In this document: positions 15,550 through 22,319 of the stretch, one piece after another
Layout of the letters: each line of letters opens with the position of its first letter
How positions within the stretch are numbered: the stretch's first letter is position 1
Origin: Parvibaculum indicum
Lineage (GTDB): Bacteria > Pseudomonadota > Alphaproteobacteria > Parvibaculales > Parvibaculaceae
Direction: 5' to 3'
Assembly: GCF_011762095.1 (NCBI RefSeq)
Contig: NZ_JAASQO010000004.1
Coordinates: 186,001 to 250,000 of the forward strand
DNA: 64,000 nt
Position numbers and translations under genes: made by a program
The notes under the pieces: model-generated
The model's input: the letters and a program-made list of their open reading frames with translations, nothing else
What the model was told of the DNA's origin: nothing
Database searches by the model: none

Positions 15550-16365
15550 ATGGCGGTAGCCGACATGGAGGCGGCGCCCGCCGCCTTGCCGTCGCCGACG
15601 CGCGACCTGGCGCAGGCGGAGCGCGATATCGAGGAATACGGGCTGGCGATCGTTCCGGACGCACTCGATCCGGAAATGCTGAAGCGCGTGCGCGATGCGC
15701 TCTACCGGGCGGCGGAGGCCGACCGGGCGCGGGGGCGGGAACAGAAATTCTCGCTCGACTACGAACAGGATTCGACCAATCAGCGCGTCTGGAACGTGCT
15801 GAGCCGGGATCCGGTATTCGCCGACCTCGTGGAGCATCCGGCCGCGCTGCGCCTACTCAAATCCGTGCTGGACTGGCCGATGCTGCTCGGCAACATCTCG
15901 GCCAATATCACGGGGCCGGGCGGGGGCGAGATGGTGCTTCATGCCGATCAGATCTTCGTGCCGACGCCCTGGCCGGACGAGCCGCAGGGGGCGAATGCGG
16001 CGTGGTGCCTCGACGATTTCACCGACGAGAACGGGGCGACGCGCATCGTGCCGGGGAGCCATAAATGGCATCGCCCGCCGCGGGAGGACGAAGCGAATAT
16101 CGACACGGTGCCGATGGAGGCGCCGGCGGGATCGATGATCGTTTTCGAAAGCCGGCTCTGGCACAAGACGGGCTTCAACCGCACGAAGGACCAGCATCGC
16201 GCGGGCATTTTCGGCTGGTACACCAAGCCGATCTATCGCCAGCAGGAGAACTGGTACCTGTCGCTCGACCCGAGCGTGCGCCAGTTCGCGTCCGACGACA
16301 TGCTGGTGCTGCTCGGCTATCGCACGGAAGGGCTCGGGCTCGTCAACGGCGCATCGCCCGACTGA
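15550..16365 (+). CDS. phytanoyl-CoA dioxygenase family protein (PhyH) 1
   Basis: A 271-residue Fe(II)/2-oxoglutarate-dependent oxygenase. The metal facial triad is visible: HAD (His131, Asp133) and the distal His205 in SRLWHKTG. The oxoglutarate-binding Arg probably lies in DQHRAGIFGWYTKP. The segment LDDFTDENGATRIVPGSHKWHR is characteristic of PhyH. It hydroxylates an unknown substrate. A GGGAGGAGA ribosome site precedes the ATG. It is separated from a second PhyH gene only by an NTF2-like gene, implying consecutive or alternative oxidations in one pathway. Confidence 0.88.
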   Translation: MAVADMEAAPAALPSPTRDLAQAERDIEEYGLAIVPDALDPEMLKRVRDALYRAAEADRARGREQKFSLDYEQDSTNQRVWNVLSRDPVFADLVEHPAALRLLKSVLDWPMLLGNISANITGPGGGEMVLHADQIFVPTPWPDEPQGANAAWCLDDFTDENGATRIVPGSHKWHRPPREDEANIDTVPMEAPAGSMIVFESRLWHKTGFNRTKDQHRAGIFGWYTKPIYRQQENWYLSLDPSVRQFASDDMLVLLGYRTEGLGLVNGASPD

Positions 16366-16392
16366 CGGCCGGAACGAAGGAAAGCGGAAAGA

Positions 16393-16785
16393 ATGGCTCA
16401 GACGGACATGACGAGCGCGACGGATGAGATCGCGGCGCTGGCGAAGCGGTTCTTCGCAGGGCTTGAAGCCGGCGACAAGAACGCGGTCGGCATGTGCTAC
16501 GCGGACGATGCGGAGATCTGGCACAACACGGACGGCATCGTGCAGAGCAAGGCCGACAATCTCGGCGTGCTGGACGGGTTCTTCGCGGCGGTGACGGAGC
16601 GGCGCTATGCGGATGCGCGGCTCGACGTCTTCGAGGACGGCTTCGTGCAGCAGCACCGGCTGCTCGGCAATCTGCCGAACGGCAGGACGCTGGACTGGCC
16701 GGCCTGCATCGTCTGCCGCGTCAGGGAGGGAAAGATCGTCCGGCTTGACGAATATTTCGACTCCGCCGGCGCGCCGTCGCTATGA
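16393..16785 (+). CDS. SnoaL/NTF2-like protein (nuclear transport factor 2 fold)
   Basis: A 130-residue protein with the SnoaL_2-type pattern: an N-terminal helix (IAALAKRFFAGLEAGD), then YADDAEIWHNTDGIVQSKADNLG and the C-terminal strand CRVREGKIVRLDEYFDSA. Members are ketosteroid-isomerase-like cyclases, isomerases or dehydratases. Placed between two PhyH oxygenase genes, it is likely to act on the oxidised intermediate. Whether it is catalytic cannot be settled: Asp residues occur in the YADDAEIW segment but the substrate is unknown. Confidence 0.82.
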   Translation: MAQTDMTSATDEIAALAKRFFAGLEAGDKNAVGMCYADDAEIWHNTDGIVQSKADNLGVLDGFFAAVTERRYADARLDVFEDGFVQQHRLLGNLPNGRTLDWPACIVCRVREGKIVRLDEYFDSAGAPSL

Positions 16786-16799
16786 CCGGAGGGAGCGTC

Positions 16800-17567
16800 A
16801 TGGATATCAGACAGAAGAAGGCGCAGCTCGACAAGGAGGGCTATTGCGTCATTCCCGACGTGCTCGATGCGGAAACCGTCGAGACGGTGCGGGCGAAACT
16901 CTGGGGCGCGGCGGAGAAGAGCGAAAAGCGCGGCGTGCCGACGCGCAATATCGGGCTCGATCCGAACGAGCATAATGTGCGCGTGTTCAACCTCATCGAT
17001 CTCGATCCCGTTTTCATCGATCTGATCCGGCATCCGCTTGCGACGGATATCGTGTCGCATCTGCTGGGCGGGAGTTTCCTGATCTCGAACTTCACCGCGA
17101 ATATCGCGCTGCCGGGATCGAAATCCATGGCGCTGCATTCCGATCAGGGGATCGTGGTGCCGGAGCCCTGGTTCCAGCCCTGGTCGATCAACATCATCTG
17201 GTGTCTCAACGACGTGCGGGCCGAGAACGGCGCGACGCGATTTATCCCCGGCAGCCAGACGGTGGCATGGCGCAAGGATCTTCCTAAAGATGCGCGGGAG
17301 CGGCTGGTGCCGTTCGAGGCGAAGGCCGGGTCGATCATCGCGATGGACGGGCGCGTGTGGCACACATCCGGCGCAAACGTGACGGAGGACGAGGAGCGGG
17401 CGCTGCTCTTCGGCTATTACTCGAAAAGCTTCATCCGCCCGCAGCAGAACTGGAACGCGGCGCTGTCGCCCGAGACGATCGCGGGGCTCGACGAAGAGAT
17501 GCAGGAAAGACTCGGACTCGGCGCGGCGGCGAATGTGGAACTCGGCCGGCCGCTCGTTCAGGCGTAG
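16800..17567 (+). CDS. phytanoyl-CoA dioxygenase family protein (PhyH) 2
   Basis: A 255-residue Fe(II)/2-oxoglutarate oxygenase. The triad is HSD (His113, Asp115) with distal His188 in RVWHTSG; the family segment ENGATRFIPGSQ is present. It is clearly homologous to the first PhyH but divergent, so it probably has its own substrate or position specificity. The start at 16800 is preferred (GGAGGG seven bases upstream), although an ATG at 16782 overlaps the preceding stop. Its 3' end overlaps the convergent methyltransferase gene by 10 bases. Confidence 0.88.
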   Translation: MDIRQKKAQLDKEGYCVIPDVLDAETVETVRAKLWGAAEKSEKRGVPTRNIGLDPNEHNVRVFNLIDLDPVFIDLIRHPLATDIVSHLLGGSFLISNFTANIALPGSKSMALHSDQGIVVPEPWFQPWSINIIWCLNDVRAENGATRFIPGSQTVAWRKDLPKDARERLVPFEAKAGSIIAMDGRVWHTSGANVTEDEERALLFGYYSKSFIRPQQNWNAALSPETIAGLDEEMQERLGLGAAANVELGRPLVQA

Positions 17568-18241
17568 GCGACCCAGCCTCGCCAGGTGAAGGCGGCGTAG
17601 AACTGGCTGACATCGGAGAAACCGGCGGCGCGGAAAATTGCCTCGTCGTCTTCCGGTGCGATGGCCGGCAGGGTGGCATCGACGGCGGCGCGGGCGTTTT
17701 CGGCTATGGCGGGCTCGATGCCGGAGGCGACGGCGAAGGCCGCATAGCGCGACAGCCAGAGCGGTCGTTCCGTAGTGCTTTGCGGAAAGCTCGCATGGGC
17801 CGCCACGAAAGGTGCGCCGGGGACGAGGCGGCGGTGGATTTCCGCCACGGTGCGTTTGCGTTCCTCACGTTCGAGAAAATGCAGGGTCAGGAGGCATGCT
17901 GCAGCATCGAAAGGGCCTTCCGGCGCATCGTCGATGTAGCCTTCATGCAGCGTTACGCGCTTGGCGAGCGGGCCGAGGGTGCGGCTTGCGAGTTTCAGCA
18001 TTTCCGGGGCGGGGTCCACGCCGTCGAAGGTCCAGCCGGGTTGGGCTTCGGCAAGGGCTTTCAGCTCCATGCCGCCGCCGGCGCCGAGGACCAGAATGCG
18101 CGCGTCTTGCGGGGCGCGTTCGGCCAGCAGGATCGCCGTCATGCGGTGCATATCCGCAAGGCCGGGCACGAAGCGCATGGGGCCGTCGGTATAGCGCGCC
18201 ACGGCTTGCGGGTCGTCGAAGGATTTCAGGAACTGGTTCAC
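17558..18241 (-). CDS. class I SAM-dependent methyltransferase
   Basis: A 227-residue methyltransferase. Motif I is ILVLGAGGGMELKAL (residues ~48-62), followed by FDGVDPAPEMLKLA and the post-motif segments FDAAACLLTLHFLEREERK and RLVPGAPFVAAHAS. This is a Methyltransf_12/25-like Rossmann fold acting on an unknown small molecule. Its start overlaps the stop of the upstream Rrf2-type regulator gene by four bases, so both are one transcriptional unit and probably share autoregulation through the palindrome over the regulator start. Confidence 0.87.
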   Translation of the reverse strand: MNQFLKSFDDPQAVARYTDGPMRFVPGLADMHRMTAILLAERAPQDARILVLGAGGGMELKALAEAQPGWTFDGVDPAPEMLKLASRTLGPLAKRVTLHEGYIDDAPEGPFDAAACLLTLHFLEREERKRTVAEIHRRLVPGAPFVAAHASFPQSTTERPLWLSRYAAFAVASGIEPAIAENARAAVDATLPAIAPEDDEAIFRAAGFSDVSQFYAAFTWRGWVAYA

Positions 18242-18699
18242 GGCGCGGTTTTTCCTTCCAGGCAGAGATGCGCGGGGCCGCGGGTTGCGGCGTGCACGCG
18301 CGATTGCAGGGCGGCCAGCGAGACTTCGCCGAAACGGGCCAGGAGCAGGGCTTCGGCATCCCGAAACGCGCCGTCCAGCGTTTCGTTGACGGCCTGCTCG
18401 ATGAGGCAGTCCGGGTTTTGCGTGCGATGGGTGAGGGAGAGCAGGGGGCCGGCACCGAGCGCGAGATAGACGTCGCGCAGCGTCAGCTCCGCCAGAGGGC
18501 GGGAGAGGGTCCAGCCGCCGTGATGTCCTTTCCTCGACTGCACGATGCCGCGTTCGCGAAGGCCGCCCATCAGGCGGCGGATCACGACGGCATTGGTGTT
18601 CATCGCCGAGGCAAGCCGCTCGGAGGTGACGGGCTCGTTCATTTCCGCCATGTGCAGCAGGAGATGAAGGGCGAGGGACAATTGGCTGTTGGTTCTCAT
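18238..18699 (-). CDS. Rrf2 family transcriptional regulator
   Basis: A 153-residue winged-helix regulator. The N-terminus QLSLALHLLLHMAE, the recognition region SERLASAMNTNAVVIRRLMGGLRERGIV and the wing GHHGGWTLSRPLAELTLRDVYLAL are diagnostic. Only two Cys are present (98 and 146), so the three-Cys Fe-S ligand set of IscR/NsrR is missing; it probably senses a non-Fe-S signal such as a thiol-reactive compound. A perfect palindrome overlaps its start codon, implying autorepression. It is coupled to the downstream methyltransferase gene. Confidence 0.87.
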   Translation of the reverse strand: MRTNSQLSLALHLLLHMAEMNEPVTSERLASAMNTNAVVIRRLMGGLRERGIVQSRKGHHGGWTLSRPLAELTLRDVYLALGAGPLLSLTHRTQNPDCLIEQAVNETLDGAFRDAEALLLARFGEVSLAALQSRVHAATRGPAHLCLEGKTAP

Positions 18700-18720
18700 G
18701 TAACTTTTATAGTTACATGA
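18696..18720 (-). promoter_or_regulatory. perfect palindromic operator at the Rrf2 gene start
   Basis: TCATGTAACT and AGTTACATGA form a perfect 10-bp inverted repeat around the 5-base spacer TTTAT. It includes the start codon of the Rrf2-type gene, so a bound protein would block initiation directly. Confidence 0.75.
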
Positions 18721-19150
18721 TTGGGCGTAATCAAGCGCTACTCTGAGGAGCGGTTTCAGGGCGGGAGGAGAATAACGCCGCGCGGCTGACCATCCCGAGC
18801 GCGGGGTTTGCTACCAAAGTGACAAACGGAAACGGTAAATTGTAAGGGTGCGAGTGCCGATCAGGAGCTATCTCGCGTTTTACCCTACGGATTGTAACCG
18901 TACCGCACCGTGCTGCGGCGGGCTTTATCCCACAGCTCTAACGCCATTCGCTTCGCCTGTCCGAAGCACGGGGGCTTGTGGTTATCGACCTAAGGTTTTC
19001 CCGTTGCGGTTCGTAAGAAGCCAAGTCAGAAGCTTCAAAGCGGACCTCCTTTCACCGCAGTTGGCCAGTAGGGCGAGCGGCTTACAAGATATGGGTCCCA
19101 AGGATAGAGTTTTAAACGGATGCCGTAGTGGGAGTTCAGGTCTTTGGCGT
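18721..19150. other. 430-bp gap with unusual, structured sequence; no gene called
   Basis: The stretch is less GC-biased than its surroundings and has no conventional gene. Three consecutive perfect stem-loops occur: 18886-18902 (TACGG/CCGTA, 7-base loop), 18903-18918 (CCGCA/TGCGG) and 18950-18967 (GCTTCG/CGAAGC). On the minus strand an AAAGGAGGT ribosome site (19044-19052) precedes an 18-codon frame with TTG start (19038 to 18982), whose TTG overlaps the TGA of another short open frame (TTGA). This could be a small RNA, a leader region or the relic of a mobile element. It lies directly downstream of the VWA gene. Confidence 0.4.
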
Positions 19151-20326
19151 TTAGCGGGACAATTCCCGCATGGCGCCGTCGAGGCCTTCCAGCGTCAGCG
19201 GGAACATGCGCTCGCCCATGATCTGTTTCACGATCTGGAGGGAGGGCGTGTATTCCCAGTGGCGCTCGGCGACGGGGTTCAGCCAGATGCAGTTCTCGTA
19301 GATCTGGTTGACGCGCTCGAGCCAGATACCGCCGGGCTCTTCGTTCCAGTGTTCCACGGAGCCGCCCGCATAGGTGATCTCGTAGGGGCTCATGGTGGCG
19401 TCGCCGACGAAGATGACCTTGTAGTCGGACGGGTATTTGTGGAGCACGTCCCAGGTGTCCATCTTCTCGGTATGGCGGCGGCGGTTGTCCTTCCACACGC
19501 CTTCGTAAAGGCAGTTGTGGAAGTAGAAATATTCCATGTTCTTGAATTCCGTCCGCGCGGCGGAAAACAGCTCCTCGCAGAGCTTGATATGGCTGTCCAT
19601 GGAGCCGCCGATATCGAAGAAGAGGAGCACGTTGATCTTGTTGCGGCGCTCCGGGACCATCTTGATGTCGAGATAGCCGTTCTGCGCGGTGGAGCGGATC
19701 GTATCGTCGAGATCGAGTTCGGTCGGCGCGCCGTCGCGGGCGAAGCGGCGCAGGCGGCGCAGCGCCACCTTGATGTTGCGCGTGCCGAGTTCGACCTGGT
19801 CGTCGAGGTTTTTATATTCGCGCTTGTCCCAGACCTTCACCGCCTTGCCGTGGCGGCCTTCCTTCTGGCCGATGCGCACGCCTTCGGGGTTGTAGCCATT
19901 GGCGCCGAAGGGGGAGGTGCCGCCCGTGCCGATCCACTTGTTGCCGCCTTCGTGGCGCTCGTCCTGCTCCTCGAGGCGCTTTTGCAGCTCCTCCATGATC
20001 TTTTCCCAGCCGCCCAGCGCCTCGATCTCGGCCTTCTCTTCCTCGGTGAGGAATTTCTCGGTGAGCGAGCGCAGCCATTCTTCCGGGATTTCGGCGAGGT
20101 CGGCCTCGCTCATCATGTCCAGCCCCTTGAAGACATGGCTGAAGACGCGGTCGAACTTGTCGAGATTGCGCTCGTCCTTCACCAGCGCGGCGCGGGAGAG
20201 GAAATAGAAATCCTCCACATTCTGCTCGATGACCTTGCTGTCCAGCGCTTCAAGCAGGGTGAGGTATTCGCGCAGGCTCACCGGCACGTTGTGGGTGCGG
20301 AGTTCCTGGAAGAAATTGACGAACAT
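19151..20326 (-). CDS. VWA domain-containing protein, CoxE-like
   Basis: A 391-residue CoxE/YehP-type protein. The N-terminal half is helical (MFVNFFQELRTHNVPVSLREYLTLLEAL) with a Glu-rich region; the C-terminal VWA domain starts near residue 230. Its MIDAS motif is FFDIGGSMDSH, with Gly in place of the first Ser of DxSxS. Such proteins are cytosolic partners of MoxR AAA+ ATPases and help mature or assemble cofactor-containing or membrane enzymes. A MoxR gene in the same orientation lies 0.8 kb upstream at 21170-22015, but an unrelated gene on the opposite strand sits between them. Confidence 0.88.
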   Translation of the reverse strand: MFVNFFQELRTHNVPVSLREYLTLLEALDSKVIEQNVEDFYFLSRAALVKDERNLDKFDRVFSHVFKGLDMMSEADLAEIPEEWLRSLTEKFLTEEEKAEIEALGGWEKIMEELQKRLEEQDERHEGGNKWIGTGGTSPFGANGYNPEGVRIGQKEGRHGKAVKVWDKREYKNLDDQVELGTRNIKVALRRLRRFARDGAPTELDLDDTIRSTAQNGYLDIKMVPERRNKINVLLFFDIGGSMDSHIKLCEELFSAARTEFKNMEYFYFHNCLYEGVWKDNRRRHTEKMDTWDVLHKYPSDYKVIFVGDATMSPYEITYAGGSVEHWNEEPGGIWLERVNQIYENCIWLNPVAERHWEYTPSLQIVKQIMGERMFPLTLEGLDGAMRELSR

Positions 20327-20430
20327 GGGCCCTCCCGGGGCGGTATTCAGAAATATCGAAGTTGCGCTAATCTAACCCTCATGGCCGCCGGTTTGAAGGG
20401 GCGCGGTCGCCGGGAATGGGGGTGGCGGAA

Positions 20431-20949
20431 ATGGGGCGTTTCCTGATGTTTTTGCCGGTTGCGCTGGGGCTGGCCGCAAGCCCGGCCTTTTCGGCGGAAG
20501 CCGACGACCAGGCAGCGGCGGCGATCGGCGCCTGTCTGGCCTCCTATGACGCCGCGGCGATGCGGGAAAAGGCCGACGGGGCGCCGCTCAAGGGCGCGAC
20601 CTCCTATTGCACCGACAAATTCTTCGAGGCCTGCGCGGAAGCGCGGGGCTGGACGCAGGCGGCCATGACCGAGTGCCAGGGCGAGGCCGCCGGATACTGG
20701 CAGGCGGAGGTCGGACGCCGGACGGCGGCGGCGAAGGCGCTGGGCTCGTCGGAGATCGACAGATGGCTGGAGGTGTCGGCGGCGAGCTTCGAGACCTATC
20801 GGCGCGACCGCTGCGGGCGTTTCGACATGGCCGAGGGCAGCATGTATGCGGCGATCCGGGAAGGCTGCGAGACGGATATGGCGCGCGAGCGGGCGGAAGA
20901 TCTCGACGATTTCCTGGGGAGCGAGCCGCTCATCATGAAGCCGGAGTAG
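20431..20949 (+). CDS. LprI-like periplasmic protein (DUF1311)
   Basis: About 172 residues with a cleavable signal peptide (GRFLMFLPVALGLAASPAFSAEA). The C-terminal segment with WLEVSAASFETYRRDRCGRF, EGSMYAAIREGCETDMARERAEDL matches the LprI N-terminal/DUF1311 pattern (W, YR, paired Cys, R-x-x-x-L). Family members are small exported Cys-containing proteins, some lysozyme inhibitors. The start at 20431 follows GGGGGTGG; ATG 20416 is in frame too. It is divergent from the VWA gene and interrupts the moxR-VWA arrangement. Confidence 0.75.
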   Translation: MGRFLMFLPVALGLAASPAFSAEADDQAAAAIGACLASYDAAAMREKADGAPLKGATSYCTDKFFEACAEARGWTQAAMTECQGEAAGYWQAEVGRRTAAAKALGSSEIDRWLEVSAASFETYRRDRCGRFDMAEGSMYAAIREGCETDMARERAEDLDDFLGSEPLIMKPE

Positions 20950-20971
20950 GGCCCGGTTTTATTTCGGTCCC

Positions 20972-21057
20972 GTCATGCCGGGCTCGATCCGGCATCCATT
21001 CGGCGCGCCTGTGACAAACGAAAGTGCGTATGGACCCCGGGTCGAGCCCGGGGTGAC
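20972..21057. repeat. dispersed GC-rich intergenic repeat, two inverted units
   Basis: Left unit 20972-20998 begins GTCATGCCGGGCTCG and ends CATCCA; right unit 21031-21057 begins TGGACCCCGGG and ends GGGGTGAC. They are inverted copies of each other, separated by about 32 bases. Same design as 3468-3551. Confidence 0.75.
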
Positions 21058-21114
21058 GCCATGGGGGGAGGCTTGAGAGCAAGAGGTCGGCTTCCGGAAA
21101 GCGCCCCCTCCCAA

Positions 21115-21136
21115 CCCTCCCCCTAAAGGGGGAGGG
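21115..21136. repeat. GC-rich hairpin repeat
   Basis: Perfect 10-bp inverted repeat CCCTCCCCCT / AGGGGGAGGG with a 2-base loop, of the class that flanks the DUF559 gene core. It lies between the LprI-like and moxR genes and could also act in 3'-end formation. Confidence 0.7.
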
Positions 21137-21169
21137 CTTTAGAGGCGATGGGCGAACCCGATCTCGCTG

Positions 21170-22015
21170 CTAGTTCCGTTCGCGCCGCGCAAGGAAGGCG
21201 AGGCGTTCGAAGAGGTGGACGTCCTGCTCGTTCTTCAAAAGCGCGCCGTGGAGCGGCGGGATGAGCTTGGACGGGTCCTTCTCGCGCAGCGTTTCCGGCG
21301 AGATGTCCTCGGACATGAGAAGCTTCAGCCAGTCGAGAAGTTCCGACGTGGAGGGCTTTTTCTTCAGGCCCGGCACTTCGCGGATCTCGTAGAAGATCGA
21401 CAGCGCTTCCTTGACGAGCTGGCCCTTCAGGCCCGGGAAGTGGACGTCGATGATGGCCTGCATCGTCTCGTCGTCCGGGAACTTGATGTAGTGGAAGAAG
21501 CAGCGGCGCAGGAAGGCGTCCGGCAGTTCCTTCTCGTTGTTGGAAGTGATGATGACGATGGGGCGCTGGGCGGCCTTGATGGTTTCGTTCGTCTCGTAGA
21601 CGTAGAACTCCATCCGGTCGAGTTCCTGCAGCAGGTCGTTCGGGAATTCGATGTCGGCCTTGTCGATCTCGTCGATCAGCAGGATCGGGCGCTTTTCGCG
21701 CTCGAAGGCTTCCCAGAGCTTGCCCTTGGCGATGTAGTTGCGGATGTCGTGCACGCGCTCGTCGCCGAGCTGGCTATCGCGCAGGCGGGACACCGCGTCA
21801 TATTCGTAAAGGCCCTGATGCGCCTTGGTGGTGGACTTGATGTGCCAGGTGATGAGCTCGGCATCCAGCGCCTTGGCGATTTCCTCGGCCAGCACCGTCT
21901 TGCCGGTGCCCGGCTCGCCCTTCACGAGAAGGGGGCGCTCAAGCGTGATCGCGGCATTGACCGCCACGCGAAGGTCTTCGGTGGCGACGTAATTCTTTGT
22001 TCCCTCGAACTTCAT
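21170..22015 (-). CDS. MoxR family AAA+ ATPase
   Basis: A 281-residue MoxR-type chaperone ATPase. It starts MKFEGTKNYVATEDLRVAV. Walker A is GEPGTGKT (residues 33-40) and Walker B ILLIDEIDKAD (111-121); the sensor-1-like segment is PIVIITSNNEKELPDAFLRR. MoxR proteins act with VWA proteins in assembly of enzyme complexes, and a CoxE-like VWA gene in the same orientation lies downstream. The ATG at 22015 begins the conserved part; the frame upstream has no family similarity and overlaps the flgE promoter region. Confidence 0.92.
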   Translation of the reverse strand: MKFEGTKNYVATEDLRVAVNAAITLERPLLVKGEPGTGKTVLAEEIAKALDAELITWHIKSTTKAHQGLYEYDAVSRLRDSQLGDERVHDIRNYIAKGKLWEAFEREKRPILLIDEIDKADIEFPNDLLQELDRMEFYVYETNETIKAAQRPIVIITSNNEKELPDAFLRRCFFHYIKFPDDETMQAIIDVHFPGLKGQLVKEALSIFYEIREVPGLKKKPSTSELLDWLKLLMSEDISPETLREKDPSKLIPPLHGALLKNEQDVHLFERLAFLARRERN

Positions 22016-22139
22016 GCGACTAGTGATCTCCCTCGGCACGATGGATTTTGTTCGGCAATGTCTAAACGCGACGAAACTAGGGCGTCGGCTGCCTGCGTTC
22101 AAGGAAAAGCCATAACGCGCCGCCACCGGGGCCGATACC

Positions 22140-22154
22140 CGGCAAATCCTGCAG
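22140..22154 (+). promoter_or_regulatory. ftr-like (FlbD-type) enhancer element 1 of flgE
   Basis: CGGCA-AATCC-TGCAG matches the window's recurrent CGGCA-N5-TGCCG palindrome in eight of ten arm positions. It ends about 87 bases before the -24 element of flgE. Confidence 0.45.
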
Positions 22155-22160
22155 GGCGGC

Positions 22161-22175
22161 GGGCACAGAGTGCCG
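22161..22175 (+). promoter_or_regulatory. ftr-like (FlbD-type) enhancer element 2 of flgE
   Basis: Read on the minus strand, CGGCA-CTCTG-TGCCC matches CGGCA-N5-TGCCG in nine of ten arm positions. It lies 66 bases upstream of the -24 element. Two tandem ftr sites per promoter are known in Caulobacter flagellar genes. Confidence 0.5.
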
Positions 22176-22221
22176 GGCAAAGGGGGCCGAAGGCGGTGTG
22201 TCCGTAGGGTCAAGTGGTTGA

Positions 22222-22234
22222 AATCAAAGGATTA
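22222..22234 (+). promoter_or_regulatory. IHF-binding consensus upstream of flgE
   Basis: AATCAA-AGGA-TTA fits WATCAANNNNTTR exactly. It lies between the ftr-like sites and the -24/-12 promoter, where IHF bends DNA to bring the activator to sigma-54 polymerase. Nearly the same sequence occurs upstream of flgI. Confidence 0.55.
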
Positions 22235-22241
22235 TGAGGTC

Positions 22242-22256
22242 TGGTCCTGTTCTTGC
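22242..22256 (+). promoter_or_regulatory. sigma-54 (-24/-12) promoter of flgE
   Basis: TGGTCC-N5-CTTGC gives the invariant GG-N10-GC spacing with a good TTGC -12 element; the -24 element is TGGTCC instead of TGGCAC. It lies about 65 bases before the flgE ATG. Confidence 0.6.
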
Positions 22257-22319
22257 TCCATGAGGCGCAAGCCAAGTCCCGCGGCAAGAGGTCCGGGACA
22301 TCAAGCATGGAGACACGCC

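Larger units (their letters stand above)
22016..22319 (+). other. 304-bp regulatory region between moxR and flgE
   Basis: It holds, left to right, two ftr-like palindromes (22140-22154, 22161-22175), an IHF consensus (22222-22234) and a sigma-54-type -24/-12 pair (22242-22256), all oriented to drive flgE. The moxR promoter must lie near 22020-22080 but no specific element is clear. Confidence 0.6.

Noticed and set aside
18886-18902. Stem-loop with 5-bp stem and 7-base loop resembling a tRNA arm
   Set aside because: No D arm, T arm or acceptor stem in correct spacing on either strand; treated as an isolated hairpin.
18848-20446. A 532-codon plus-strand frame over the structured gap and VWA gene
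   Set aside because: Most of it is antisense to the VWA gene and the first part has no protein-like pattern.
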